Source: Bog-950 sp044225825 (GTDB taxonomy: Bacteria; Bacteroidota; Bacteroidia; Chitinophagales; LD1). Taken from it: DNA of 64,000 nt. The notes under the pieces were generated by a model. That model was not told the DNA's origin, made no database searches, and saw only the letters and a list, made by a program, of their open reading frames with translations. Both the position numbers and the translations under genes were made by a program. Location: assembly GCA_044225825.1 (NCBI GenBank), contig JBGAIB010000002.1, forward strand, positions 62,001-126,000, in the 5' to 3' direction. The stretch's first letter is position 1. Every line of letters starts with the position of its first letter. This document shows, in pieces, positions 36,574 to 46,039 of this stretch.

Positions 36574-38124
36574 GTGGTTAAAGAACTCATTATTCACTCC
36601 AACACCCATGGTGTAGATATAGCCCTGCTGGAGGATAAGCGCCTGGTTGAACTGCACCAGGAAAGGCTGAACAACCAATTTAACGTAGGCGATGTGTACT
36701 TGGGCAAAATTAAAAAGGTGATGCCCGGCCTTAATGCTGCCTTTGTAGACGTAGGGCACGAAAAAGACGCCTTCTTACATTATACCGACCTTAGCCCCGA
36801 TATCCGCTCACTGATGAAATTTACAGGTCAGTGCATAGCCGGCAATGTGGCTCCCGAGCAAATGCTCAACAACTTCGAGATCCAGAAACAAATAGTAAAA
36901 ACCGGCAATGTAAAAGAGGTTCTTACCAATAAGAACAGCATTCTGGTTCAGATATTAAAAGAACCTATCAGCACTAAAGGCCCGCGCCTAACCTGCGAAG
37001 TATCGCTGGCGGGCCGCTACCTCGTGCTTACACCGTTTAACGACACGGTAGGTGTTTCTAAAAAAATTGACAGTGCCGACGAACGCAAACGCTTAAAAGT
37101 ACTGGTTGAAAGCCTGAAGCCTAAAAACTTTGGTGTTATTGTGCGTACGGTTGCCGCCGGCAAAGGCGCTGCCGAACTGCACCAGGATCTGCTAAGCCTG
37201 CAGGAGAAATGGCAGCAGATGATGCGCAACCTAAAGCATGCCCAACCGGTAGCCAAGGTGTTGAGCGAACTGGATAAAACGCAGAGCATCCTCCGCGATT
37301 TACTGAGCGCCGACTTCCATAAAATTGTAACCGACGATGTTACGGTGGCCAAGGATATTGAAGGCTACCTGGCACGTATTGCACCCGATAAAAAAGATAT
37401 CGTTCAACGTTACCAGGGCAAGTCGCCTATTTTCGATCAGTTTGGTATTACCCGCCAGGTAAAAGCCAGTTTTGGCAAAACCGTTAACATGCAAAACGGT
37501 TGCTACTTGATTATGGAAAAAACGGAAGCCATGCACGTTATCGACGTTAACAGTGGCCACCGTAATACCATGGAAGGCGACCAGGAAAGCAACGCACTAA
37601 AGGTAAACACCGAAGCCGCCGAAGAAGTAGCCCGCCAGTTACGCTTGCGCGATATGGGGGGCATTGTTGTGATCGATTTCATTGATATGAAGAATCCCGA
37701 AAACAAAAAGATTCTTCAGAACAAGATGAAGGAGTTTATGGATCTCGACCGCGCCACACACACCATTCTGCCGCTCAGTAAGTTTAACCTGATGCAGATT
37801 ACCCGCGAACGTGTTCGTCCGGAGATAAACATTTCTACAACCGAATCGTGCCCAACCTGCGGTGGTACCGGCCAAATCAATGCTTCGCTGTTGTTGATCG
37901 ACGAAATGCAAAGCGATCTGGAACATCTGATGAACACCCACAGCAAGCTGAAATTATACTGTCATCCTATTATCGGCGCTTACCTCCGCAAAGGTTTCCC
38001 TTCGCTGCGGATGCGCTGGTTTATGAAATACAAACGCTGGATCAGCATTGTTACCAACGAAGACTTCGGCATCACCGATTACAAATTCTTTGATGATAAC
38101 GACGAGGAAATAAAGTTGGAGTAA
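36574..38124 (+). CDS. rng: Ribonuclease E/G family protein
   Basis: 516 residues, the length of RNase G rather than RNase E (no long scaffold tail). S1 RNA-binding region with DVYLGKIKKVMPGLNAAFVDVG, sensor and DNase I-like subdomains, metal-binding aspartates D324 (DVNSGH) and D368 (VVIDFIDM), and the Zn-link CPTCGGTG with cysteines at 426 and 429. It processes rRNA and degrades mRNA. The start is GTG at 36574; the ATG 2 nt earlier is in another frame. Confidence 0.94.
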   Translation: MVKELIIHSNTHGVDIALLEDKRLVELHQERLNNQFNVGDVYLGKIKKVMPGLNAAFVDVGHEKDAFLHYTDLSPDIRSLMKFTGQCIAGNVAPEQMLNNFEIQKQIVKTGNVKEVLTNKNSILVQILKEPISTKGPRLTCEVSLAGRYLVLTPFNDTVGVSKKIDSADERKRLKVLVESLKPKNFGVIVRTVAAGKGAAELHQDLLSLQEKWQQMMRNLKHAQPVAKVLSELDKTQSILRDLLSADFHKIVTDDVTVAKDIEGYLARIAPDKKDIVQRYQGKSPIFDQFGITRQVKASFGKTVNMQNGCYLIMEKTEAMHVIDVNSGHRNTMEGDQESNALKVNTEAAEEVARQLRLRDMGGIVVIDFIDMKNPENKKILQNKMKEFMDLDRATHTILPLSKFNLMQITRERVRPEINISTTESCPTCGGTGQINASLLLIDEMQSDLEHLMNTHSKLKLYCHPIIGAYLRKGFPSLRMRWFMKYKRWISIVTNEDFGITDYKFFDDNDEEIKLE

Positions 38125-38142
38125 AAAACGTTTGATACGTTG

Positions 38143-38931
38143 ATGCGCCCCCTGTTCTATATCCTTTTATTGCTTTTACCTGCTGCCTTATGGGCCGGCA
38201 CTAAGGGCGATGCCTTACAGCAAGCCACACAACGTATAGGCTTACCGGTACTGGCCGATAGCATTTTGCCACCGGGGGCTTACAATATCACCTATCAGTC
38301 ACCTGCCGATAGTGCACAGGTAGTGGCCTACCTGCAGTTGTTGCAAACCGAATACAGTAAATACCCCACTGGTTATCTGCCTAAGCTTGGGTTAAGGCAA
38401 ATTGTATTAGCGCATAACCTGCAAATAAACGGACAGGCCCGCACAGCCATACCTGATGCTACCACGCAAACGCTGTATCTGGAGATCGACGGTCTACATG
38501 CACAGCAGGATTCCGGCTATCTCATCCACGTAATGCATCACGAGCTGCACCACTATGCCGAATATGCAAAATGGGGCGATATGTATTACAACTGGCGCAA
38601 ATGGAAATGTATGAACCAGCACAGTTTTCGCTACCTCGGTGCTGGCGATATGGCCTATGCCAACCTGGTAGTCGACTGGTACTCGTTCACGCATCCTAAG
38701 CCGGGGTTTATGAATATGTATAGCACCACGGCACCCGAAGAGGACCGTTGCGAACTGATAGGGCTATTAATGAGCAGTGAAGGCGTGCAACACCTCAGGC
38801 AATACTTTTTAACCGATAACAAGTTGCGCCGCAAGGTAAAGGCAGTAGTTAAACTGCTGAACAACATTAGCCATACACGCAGCAATTACTGGACCACGCA
38901 ATTAATCAATTTAAAACGGAAGCCTTTTTAA
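38143..38931 (+). CDS. Secreted zinc metallopeptidase-like protein
   Basis: 262 residues with a signal peptide (MRPLFYILLLLLPAALWA). The zinc-binding HExxH is H133-E134-L-H-H137 in MHHELHHYAEY, and a later EEDRCELIGLLM segment may supply a third ligand. It resembles the putative zinc-binding metallopeptidase group common in Bacteroidota; no substrate is known. The ATG is used rather than the TTG 3 nt upstream. Its stop overlaps that of the convergent PorP gene by 4 nt. Confidence 0.75.
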   Translation: MRPLFYILLLLLPAALWAGTKGDALQQATQRIGLPVLADSILPPGAYNITYQSPADSAQVVAYLQLLQTEYSKYPTGYLPKLGLRQIVLAHNLQINGQARTAIPDATTQTLYLEIDGLHAQQDSGYLIHVMHHELHHYAEYAKWGDMYYNWRKWKCMNQHSFRYLGAGDMAYANLVVDWYSFTHPKPGFMNMYSTTAPEEDRCELIGLLMSSEGVQHLRQYFLTDNKLRRKVKAVVKLLNNISHTRSNYWTTQLINLKRKPF

Positions 38932-39980
38932 AAACGCGGACATACCACCGAGCGGTAGTAACTGTAGTCCTTGCGCTTAATGGTATAACCCAGGTGAAGT
39001 TCCAGGGCACCTACGCCACTGCCTGCACTCTTTAACTTGCTGATGGTAGCATCATAACTAACACCAATTTTAAAGCCTGCAATTACAAAACCAGCATAGG
39101 GTATTATAGCATCGGTGGTTACACCGGTGGTCATGTTATGTATACGGTTATAAACCCCAAAGGTAACCGAACTGTTATCGTCGCCGCGGTTGTCTTTAAA
39201 GTCGTAACCAAATCCCAAGCCGATATTCAACTGATCATTCACGCCCTGGCGGGTAAACATGCCCGAAGGCAGAATGTGCATCTTCTTGTTGATGGTAATA
39301 TCCAAACCGCTGTGCACGTTCCAGCGCCAGTATAAGCGCTTGTTCTGGTTCTCCAGTATATCATATTTCGGCAACGTTACATTGTAAACGCTGGCACCCG
39401 CATACAGACCTATAATATCGGTTAGCTTGCTATACCAAAACATACCGGCATTTAAATTCAGATAGCCTACACTGTTGCGGCCTATCAATTCGTTATTGGG
39501 GAGTGTGCTTACAAACTGGTTATCCTGAAACTGGTTGGCGAATTGAAAGTCCTGTGTTTTTATACTCTGAAAAGTATACCCTGCCTGAAAACCTGCCGAC
39601 AAGCGGTGGTTCGATTTCTTGCCCAGCGCTTTGATATACGATACCGATGCCATGGCAATAACACCATTAAAGGTTCCGGCACCCTGCTGGTCGTTAGCTA
39701 AAAATAAGCCCACACCAATCGCATCGTTATTAATTTTAATAGGCATGTCGCCCATCAACGCGGTAGTCATAAACGGAGCCTTAAAAAAGCCATTGCTGCC
39801 GGTAGCCGAAGCCCACTGGTTGCGGTAGGTAGCTCCTATGCGCGCAACGCCGGGTGTAAAGCCCGTTAGTGCCGGGTTTAACCAAAGCGGCGCATTAAAC
39901 ACCTGCGAAAAATGCACGTCCTGCGCAAATACACCAGCCATCAGCAGGTTAAGCAGTACGATGGTGTATAGTTTTTTCAT
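38928..39980 (-). CDS. PorP/SprF-family T9SS outer-membrane protein
   Basis: 350 residues. Signal peptide then AQDVHFSQVFNAPLWLNPALTG, the PorP/SprF opening motif, followed by barrel strands and an aromatic C terminus (CPRF). It is a second SprF-type protein in this window, paired with the type B cargo gene 21 nt upstream. An ATG 15 nt upstream adds only five residues and cannot be excluded as the start. Confidence 0.93.
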   Translation of the reverse strand: MKKLYTIVLLNLLMAGVFAQDVHFSQVFNAPLWLNPALTGFTPGVARIGATYRNQWASATGSNGFFKAPFMTTALMGDMPIKINNDAIGVGLFLANDQQGAGTFNGVIAMASVSYIKALGKKSNHRLSAGFQAGYTFQSIKTQDFQFANQFQDNQFVSTLPNNELIGRNSVGYLNLNAGMFWYSKLTDIIGLYAGASVYNVTLPKYDILENQNKRLYWRWNVHSGLDITINKKMHILPSGMFTRQGVNDQLNIGLGFGYDFKDNRGDDNSSVTFGVYNRIHNMTTGVTTDAIIPYAGFVIAGFKIGVSYDATISKLKSAGSGVGALELHLGYTIKRKDYSYYRSVVCPRF

Positions 39981-40001
39981 GCTTTTCTCGTTCATTAAAA
40001 A

Positions 40002-41264
40002 TTACCACAATAAAGAAAGATTGCCTTTGGCAGGTTGCACTACGCCAGTAGCCAATATCTTTACGCTGGCCATATACACGTAATTACCCATAGGCTGTAA
40101 CTTGCCCTGGTAAAATCCATTCCAGTCCTTAGCGCCATCACGCTGGCTGTCAAACACCGGTTCGCCCCAGCGGTTAAACACTTTCAGGTCCTCCAGTTCC
40201 ACCAAGCCCAATTGGTTGATGATACCGAACAAATCGTTAGTGCCATCATCGTTCGGCGAAAACACGTTCGGGAAATTGTAAAGGTTGGTGATCTCCTTGG
40301 CATTGATCAGCACATGCGGTTCCTGTCCGTTATCGGCCCAAAGTTTACGCGTGTTGCGGAACATAGTGCCGCTGTTGGTAACAGTTACATTGGTAAGGTC
40401 TTGCCACTCCGGCACAATCTGCCAACGGCCAATCGAGTTCCAAAGGCTGTCCTGCTGCGGGAAATAGTAAATGGATAAGTCTGCAGGTTCTACGGAGCCA
40501 TATTGCTTAATCAGGTGGAAGAACTTATTGTTCACGGCAGTTACATTGCCAGCCTTCTGCGAGATATCGTAACCCTCGGCAGTAGCATCACCAAAACCCA
40601 TACGTACCGCAAAACTTTGCGGATCAGCTACGGTAGGTGCCATATCAACAGGGCGATACCAAATCGTACCGTTATCATTCCAGCCGGTAGGGAATAAATA
40701 GGAATTGGTGGAATTGGTATAACGAACAAAGCGGCCTGCTCCTGTACTGCTCACAAAACCACCCTGCCGGGTAACCGAAGCAAAAGAAGGGTTCGTAACC
40801 GTCATCAGGTTCGCACCGGTTGCCAGTTCTGCATTATTAAAATCTAAACGGTGCGCAGTAAATGCATCCAGGGTTTGCGTTTTAACCGAATTGCCGCCTT
40901 CTAACGATAAATCATAAAAGGTAGTAACACTGCTGCCGGTAATCAACTGCGAAGCACCACGCAGGCGCACCATGCTTTGGTCGGCGGTAAAGGTTTGGTT
41001 GTTCTCCCAATCGCCGTGTACAATATATTCACCGTTGGTGCCTCCGCCCGTTGCCAAACTGCCATTGCGGAAATATCCTTTTACGGTTGTTTGCCCGGCA
41101 TTGCTGAACAAACCGCCTGAGGCATTTTCAACGGCGCCATCCACATACACCACACCGCCACCGGTAACAGCTACGTCAGCACCATTGTTATACAGCAACT
41201 GGCTATAAGCCGGGGCACTAAGCAAAGCAGTAAGGAATAGAAGGTAAAATTTGCTCAACCTCAT
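40002..41264 (-). CDS. T9SS type B (gliding-type) surface protein
   Basis: 420 residues. Signal peptide ending at about APAYSQ, Gly/Asn-rich beta-helix-like N-terminal half, a middle domain, and a C-terminal CHU_C/type B domain (YNFPNVFSPNDDGTNDLF, VFNRWGEPVFDS, W-NGFYQGK). It is co-transcribed with the PorP/SprF gene that follows, a typical substrate-exporter pair. Confidence 0.9.
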   Translation of the reverse strand: MRLSKFYLLFLTALLSAPAYSQLLYNNGADVAVTGGGVVYVDGAVENASGGLFSNAGQTTVKGYFRNGSLATGGGTNGEYIVHGDWENNQTFTADQSMVRLRGASQLITGSSVTTFYDLSLEGGNSVKTQTLDAFTAHRLDFNNAELATGANLMTVTNPSFASVTRQGGFVSSTGAGRFVRYTNSTNSYLFPTGWNDNGTIWYRPVDMAPTVADPQSFAVRMGFGDATAEGYDISQKAGNVTAVNNKFFHLIKQYGSVEPADLSIYYFPQQDSLWNSIGRWQIVPEWQDLTNVTVTNSGTMFRNTRKLWADNGQEPHVLINAKEITNLYNFPNVFSPNDDGTNDLFGIINQLGLVELEDLKVFNRWGEPVFDSQRDGAKDWNGFYQGKLQPMGNYVYMASVKILATGVVQPAKGNLSLLW

Positions 41265-41492
41265 CGATTTTGCGTGTTTCCAAATATAAACTTTTCACTC
41301 ATTACTAGGCGTACAGTTGCGGGCTTTTTTCATATAAATGAAGACCCTGCCCCAGCACCGCCACCAACCCTTTCTTTTTCAATAGCTTAGACTCCGGTTT
41401 TGTGCACTAAACTATACGGCCAACATATTGTAAGTTGAGTATCGCCCGCTTTGGGTTGCAGACCGGGGTATTTTAGCGCAAAATTGATTAGC

Positions 41493-42470
41493 ATGAAGAA
41501 GTGTCTTTTATGGACCGTAGCAATAGCCTTTGTAATTACACAAAGCAGTTGCCTGGTATTAAAAAAGAAATACGACGAACAGGTTGCCATGGCCGATAAA
41601 ATGCGTGCCGAACGCGACGACTGTAACGATAAGTTGAATCAGGCCAACGGCACTATCGAGGATCTGAACAAACAGATTGCCGGCCTGAAGGACGAAATCG
41701 AAAAGCTGAAGGACAGCAATGCTTCGCTGGACGAAAAACTGAAAAAAGCTAAAGATCTGAAAGATCAAAGCGATGCCATCTGCGAACGTGTAAAAGAACA
41801 GTTGGATAAACTCACCAACTCATCGGCTGCTGAAAAGGACAAGCTGATGAAGGACCTTGCCCAAAAAGAAAAAGAACTGATGGACAAGGCCAACGAGCTG
41901 AACAAGCTGAGCGCCGCCCTCAACGAACGCGATGCCAAAGTGCGTGAACTGGAATCGCTGATTGCCCGTAAAGATTCTGCCGTACAAGCGCTGAAACAAA
42001 AAATGCTGGCCGCCCTCACAGGTTTCGGCTCCGGCGATTTAACGGTTTACGAAAAAGATGGTAAGGTATATGTAGCCCTCAGCGATAAGCTGTTGTTTAA
42101 AACCGGCAGCTATGTGGTAGAAGAACGCGGCAAGGATGCCTTGAAGAAAATTGCAGAAGTGTTAAACAAGCAAAGCGACATCAACATCGCTATTGAAGGC
42201 CATACCGATAGCATACCTTATGTTAGCAGCACCTCCGGCCCCATCAATAGCAACTGGGATTTGAGCGTAATGCGCGCCAGCAGCGTAACTAAACTTATGG
42301 TGGATGATTACAAGGTAGACCCTATGCGCGTTACCCCAATGGGCCGTAGTAAATATGCCCCGGTATCCGACAACACAACACCTGAAGGCCGCAGTAAAAA
42401 CCGCCGTATCGAAGTGGTGCTGGAGCCCGATATGCGCGCCATCTTCAACATCCTCAATAGTTCGAATTAG
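41493..42470 (+). CDS. OmpA-family lipoprotein with coiled coil
   Basis: 325 residues. Lipoprotein signal with C20 (ITQSSC), a long coiled coil of heptads (about 25-180) and a C-terminal OmpA domain with IEGHTDSIPY, MRASSVTKLMV and SKNRRIEVVLEP, which binds peptidoglycan. Likely links the outer membrane to the wall. A TATTTTAG box lies 16 nt upstream of the ATG. Monocistronic, ended by a strong terminator. Confidence 0.9.
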   Translation: MKKCLLWTVAIAFVITQSSCLVLKKKYDEQVAMADKMRAERDDCNDKLNQANGTIEDLNKQIAGLKDEIEKLKDSNASLDEKLKKAKDLKDQSDAICERVKEQLDKLTNSSAAEKDKLMKDLAQKEKELMDKANELNKLSAALNERDAKVRELESLIARKDSAVQALKQKMLAALTGFGSGDLTVYEKDGKVYVALSDKLLFKTGSYVVEERGKDALKKIAEVLNKQSDINIAIEGHTDSIPYVSSTSGPINSNWDLSVMRASSVTKLMVDDYKVDPMRVTPMGRSKYAPVSDNTTPEGRSKNRRIEVVLEPDMRAIFNILNSSN

Positions 42471-42491
42471 CCTGTTATTGTTTTGTAATAG

Positions 42492-42527
42492 AAAGCCCCG
42501 TAGTTTACTTCGGGGCTTTTCTTTTTA
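42492..42527 (+). terminator. Terminator between OmpA and ALDH genes
   Basis: AAAGCCCCG / CGGGGCTTT stem with a 10-nt loop followed by TTTTCTTTTT. The A-rich left arm could make it weakly bidirectional for the convergent ALDH gene. Confidence 0.9.
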
Positions 42528-42533
42528 TAGCTG

Positions 42534-43976
42534 CTATGCTTTAATGCAAACGTTTTTGGCTTCGGTAAAAAACCGCATGGCTTCCCAACCGCCTTCACGC
42601 CCTACACCGCTGGCTTTTACGCCGCCAAACGGGGTACGCAAGTCGCGCAGTAGCCAGCAATTGATCCAAACAATACCGGCTTCAATTTTTTCGGCCACGC
42701 GGTGCGCCCGTTTTAAATCGTTGGTCCATACCGAGGAGGCCAAACCGTACTTCACACTGTTCGCCATCGCCAGCGCTTCTTCTTCGCTATCAAAAGGTGT
42801 AAGTGTTACAACCGGCCCAAATATTTCCTCCTGCTGCGTACGGCATTGGTAGTGCAATCCTTCTATCACCGTTGGTGCAATAAAATAACCCTCTGCACAA
42901 CGACCGGCAACTTTCACTTCTTCTCCCCCGCATAGTATGGTGCCGCCTTCTTCTTGGGCAAGCTGCACATAGCTTAATACTTTCTGTTTATGCGCCTGTG
43001 ATACAATAGCGCCAAGGGTGCTGTGTTCATCGTTGGGGTCGCCAACTTTCAAAGCCTTCACACGTTCAACAAAAGCTGCTTTATATTTTTCGTAAATACT
43101 TCGTTCCACAAATATCCGCGAGCCGCAAAGGCATATCTCGCCCTGGTTGGCAAACGACGCCGTTACCGTTTGCTTCACGGTTTCTTCTAGATCGCAATCC
43201 GCAAACACAACCGTTGGGTTCTTGCCACCCAACTCCAGCGATAACTTCTTAAACATCGGTGCGGCCGTAGCAGCAATACGCTTGCCGGTTTCCGTGCCAC
43301 CGGTGAAGGATATAGCCTTAATCTCCGGGTGCTCGATAATAGCTTGTCCAGCTTTACCGCCTAAGCCATGCACAATGTTCAGCACACCTTTGGGCAGTCC
43401 GGCCTCTATACAAACCTGCGAAAGAAGGTACGCCGTATACGGTGTTATCTCACTCGGCTTGGCTACCACGCAGTTGCCCGTAGCCAGTGCCGGTGCAATC
43501 TTCCAGCTAAACAAATAAATAGGCAAGTTCCACGGCGATATACAACCTACCACACCTATGGGCTGGCGCAGGGTATAGTTTACCGCCACCCCCGGCATGT
43601 GGTGACTTTCACTGGCAAAATGCTGCAGGGCCGTAGCGAAAAAACGGAAGTTGGAAACCGCCCTGGGTATGTCCACTACACGCGCTAATTTCAAAGGTTT
43701 ACCGTTGTCCTTGCTTTCTGCCGCTACAAACTCATCCATACGCTTTTCAATGCCATCAGCTACACGCAGCAGCAACAGCATACGCTGCTCATGCGCCATA
43801 GTGCTCCAGGCCGGAAAGGCCGCTTTCGCTGCTTCTACCGCTTGCTGTACATCCGCCGCATCACTATCCGGCACCAGGGAGTATACTTTGCCTGTAGCAG
43901 GCTCGTAATTATCTATATAAGTACCGCTGGCCGGTACTTTTAATTCGCCGTTTATATAGTTTAATAATTTTTCCAA
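42534..43976 (-). CDS. Aldehyde dehydrogenase, ALDH8/AMSDH-like
   Basis: 480 residues. Catalytic Cys C282 in NQGEIC, general base E248 in SLELGG, and the cofactor loop FTGGTETG. The C-terminal blocks WINCWLLRDLRTPFGGVK and FFTEAKNVCIK are characteristic of 2-aminomuconic semialdehyde dehydrogenase (ALDH8-like), which acts after 3-hydroxyanthranilate dioxygenase. That enzyme is encoded 2.6 kb away, supporting a role in tryptophan/kynurenine breakdown. The start is a TTG, with no in-frame ATG upstream before a stop. Confidence 0.88.
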   Translation of the reverse strand: MEKLLNYINGELKVPASGTYIDNYEPATGKVYSLVPDSDAADVQQAVEAAKAAFPAWSTMAHEQRMLLLLRVADGIEKRMDEFVAAESKDNGKPLKLARVVDIPRAVSNFRFFATALQHFASESHHMPGVAVNYTLRQPIGVVGCISPWNLPIYLFSWKIAPALATGNCVVAKPSEITPYTAYLLSQVCIEAGLPKGVLNIVHGLGGKAGQAIIEHPEIKAISFTGGTETGKRIAATAAPMFKKLSLELGGKNPTVVFADCDLEETVKQTVTASFANQGEICLCGSRIFVERSIYEKYKAAFVERVKALKVGDPNDEHSTLGAIVSQAHKQKVLSYVQLAQEEGGTILCGGEEVKVAGRCAEGYFIAPTVIEGLHYQCRTQQEEIFGPVVTLTPFDSEEEALAMANSVKYGLASSVWTNDLKRAHRVAEKIEAGIVWINCWLLRDLRTPFGGVKASGVGREGGWEAMRFFTEAKNVCIKA

Positions 43977-44012
43977 TTTATTTTCGTTTATATGGTAAGC
44001 TAAAATAACAAT

Positions 44013-44609
44013 ATGCGCCTCTGTTTACTATTGCTTTTAACAGCTTGCGGACAATTCGGCAGCGCACAGCAAAACTGCTTTCAGAAGGAACTGGTAGACA
44101 TAGCCGATTGGTTTCACGAAGAACCCGCAGAGCGCGAATATTGCGTAGAAACCTATGTAAACTCGGTGGTGGGCTGTAAAATCCCGGCTATTAGCGCCAT
44201 CACCCAACAGGGCACTACTGTTAACACCGACAGCCTGTTAGGTAAAGTAGTGGTGCTTAACTTCTGGTTTACCATGTGTAAACCCTGCCTAACCGAATTC
44301 CCCTCACTCAACAAACTGGCCACCGAATTTGCCGATAGCGGCGTGGTATTTCTGTCCCTTGCGTGGGATAAAAAAGAAAAACTCGATACCTTTTTGCAAA
44401 CCCATCCCCTGGCTTACCAGGTTATACCCAATGCCAAAGCCCTGGCCGATACTTTTCGTATTTTACCTTATCCCACCAATATGATTGTTAGCCGGCAAGG
44501 GCGCGTTACGGCGGTGCAACACGGCGGCGCCATTACACCCGATAAAGCCCTGGAAAATTACGACAAACTAAAACCCCTGTTGCTGGCGGCCCTGCAACAA
44601 AGGCCGTGA
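44013..44609 (+). CDS. TlpA-like periplasmic thioredoxin-fold protein
   Basis: 198 residues. Signal region MRLCLLLLLTACG, then a thioredoxin fold with FTMCKPCLTEFPSLNKL (CxxC = CKPC) and cis-Pro in PYPTNMIV. It resembles TlpA/ResA redoxins that reduce or isomerise disulfides outside the cytoplasm. The Cys at the end of the signal could make it a lipoprotein, though the spacing is not typical. It ends exactly where the convergent AlkB gene ends. Confidence 0.85.
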   Translation: MRLCLLLLLTACGQFGSAQQNCFQKELVDIADWFHEEPAEREYCVETYVNSVVGCKIPAISAITQQGTTVNTDSLLGKVVVLNFWFTMCKPCLTEFPSLNKLATEFADSGVVFLSLAWDKKEKLDTFLQTHPLAYQVIPNAKALADTFRILPYPTNMIVSRQGRVTAVQHGGAITPDKALENYDKLKPLLLAALQQRP

Positions 44610-45185
44610 TTACAAGATATAGCGGAAGGTAAGATTGATGCGCTCACCCACCGGCCTTGCCGTTTTAGGTACGCTGTGTTTCCAGTAATGCTGTAGCGTG
44701 CCACCCATTACCAGCAAACTGCCGTTGCTTAACTCAACACTCAATTTTTGCGCCTTATCCTGCTTGTGTTGCAGCTTAAAGGTGCGCGTAGCGCCTAAAT
44801 TAACCGAAGCTATTACCGGGTTGCGTCCCAGTTCAGGCTCGTCATCGCTGTGCCAGCCCATGCTATCATTACCATGGCGGTACAAATTGCAAAGGCAACT
44901 GTTAAATACTTGATGGCTATAAGCCTCTACCCTTTGTTTAATTAATTGCAGAGGTTCATTCCAGGCTTCCGGCGTATTGGTTCTGCCGGAATAGGTGTAC
45001 ACCTTCCCCGCATCGCCATACCAGGCCACCAAACGCGGCTGCATCACTTCCTTCCCGAAAATGGTGATGGTTTCTTCCTTCCATTTTACCTGCGTACGCA
45101 GTTGTTCAAAAAGCAGGGCCGCTTCCTGTTCGCTAAAAAAGTGGGGTTCAAATTGTAAGGAGCCGTCGTTAATGCGCAGCTGCAT
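44610..45185 (-). CDS. AlkB-like 2-oxoglutarate/Fe(II) dioxygenase
   Basis: 191 residues. Iron ligands in WHSDDE (HxD) and KHSVPKT, the 2-oxoglutarate arginine in RINLTFR, plus NLYRHGNDSMGWH. The length and GNDSMGWHSDDE match ALKBH2/3-like DNA repair dioxygenases, which reverse alkyl lesions. No Ada gene is adjacent. Only 3 nt separate its start from the stop of the upstream SDR gene, so they are probably one transcript. Confidence 0.9.
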   Translation of the reverse strand: MQLRINDGSLQFEPHFFSEQEAALLFEQLRTQVKWKEETITIFGKEVMQPRLVAWYGDAGKVYTYSGRTNTPEAWNEPLQLIKQRVEAYSHQVFNSCLCNLYRHGNDSMGWHSDDEPELGRNPVIASVNLGATRTFKLQHKQDKAQKLSVELSNGSLLVMGGTLQHYWKHSVPKTARPVGERINLTFRYIL

Positions 45186-45188
45186 AAC

Positions 45189-45986
45189 TTATAAGCTTGC
45201 CGTTCTGCCTCCGTCAACCGGCACATTAATGCCATTAATGTAAGCCGCGGCAGGCGAACACAAAAAGGCAACCGCATTCGCTACCTCCTCGGGTCTCCCA
45301 AAACGTTTTAATGGTATGGTGCGCAACATATCGGCTTCAATCGCATCCTTGCTTTGTCCGGTCTTTTCAGCTTTCGCATTTATCAGCGCAAAATGCCGGT
45401 CGGTTTCCGTAGCACCGGGCAATACGTTATTTACCGTAATGCCAAACTCGCCCAATTCATTGGCCATAGTTTTGGCCCAGTTAGCTACTGCACCGCGTAT
45501 GGTGTTGCTTACACCCAAATTAGCCAGGGGTTGTTTTACTGAAGTTGAAATAACATTTACTATCCGTCCGTAACCGCTTTGTTTCATGCCTTCCATAAAC
45601 ATGGTAGTAAGGGCGTGGTTCACCAGCAGATGCTGCTCAAAAGCTTTTACAAACTCATCTTCTTTGGCATCCTGCACACGGCCGGCAGCGGGTCCGCCGG
45701 TATTGTTTACCAGTATATGATAGGTGCGGCTGTTCTTCTTCATGTGGCGCTCCACTGCGGCGCGCACTTTATCGGCATTGCTAAAATCAACAGCTATATA
45801 ATCGAACCGTTGTTCACTGTTGGCTATAAAACTTAAATCAATCAGGTTTTGCATCAGGGCCTGCTCATCGCGGCCTACCATCGTTACATTGGCGCCCAGC
45901 CTGGCCAGTTCAAAAGCCACAGCCTTGCCAATACCTTTGCTGCTGCCACCCACAAATGCATTTTTACCACTTAAATCCAGATTCAT
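45189..45986 (-). CDS. Divergent SDR lacking the YxxxK active site
   Basis: 265 residues. The cofactor loop GGSSKGIG and NNTGG are intact, as is the C-terminal PVDGGRT, but at the YxxxK position the sequence is S160-N-T-I-R164. The protein belongs to the SDR subgroup with an SN-x-x-R pattern, whose chemistry I cannot name. The start is the ATG directly before the first beta strand. It heads a two-gene unit with the AlkB-like gene and is divergent from Uma2. Near a 3-hydroxyanthranilate dioxygenase it may act on an aromatic-catabolism intermediate (inference). Confidence 0.82.
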   Translation of the reverse strand: MNLDLSGKNAFVGGSSKGIGKAVAFELARLGANVTMVGRDEQALMQNLIDLSFIANSEQRFDYIAVDFSNADKVRAAVERHMKKNSRTYHILVNNTGGPAAGRVQDAKEDEFVKAFEQHLLVNHALTTMFMEGMKQSGYGRIVNVISTSVKQPLANLGVSNTIRGAVANWAKTMANELGEFGITVNNVLPGATETDRHFALINAKAEKTGQSKDAIEADMLRTIPLKRFGRPEEVANAVAFLCSPAAAYINGINVPVDGGRTASL

Positions 45987-46016
45987 TTTGCCAAATTTTA
46001 TGCCGCTGAAAATTAC

Positions 46017-46024
46017 TATTTTTG
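46017..46024 (+). promoter_or_regulatory. -7 promoter element of the Uma2/HAAO genes
   Basis: TATTTTTG, exact TAnnTTTG, 15 nt before the ATG of the Uma2 gene. No clear -33 box. Confidence 0.45.
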
Positions 46025-46039
46025 AGTAAAGCACCAACG

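Noticed and set aside
38131..38142. TTG start for the metallopeptidase gene 3 nt upstream
   Set aside because: The ATG at 38143 begins a normal signal peptide, and the extra residue adds nothing.
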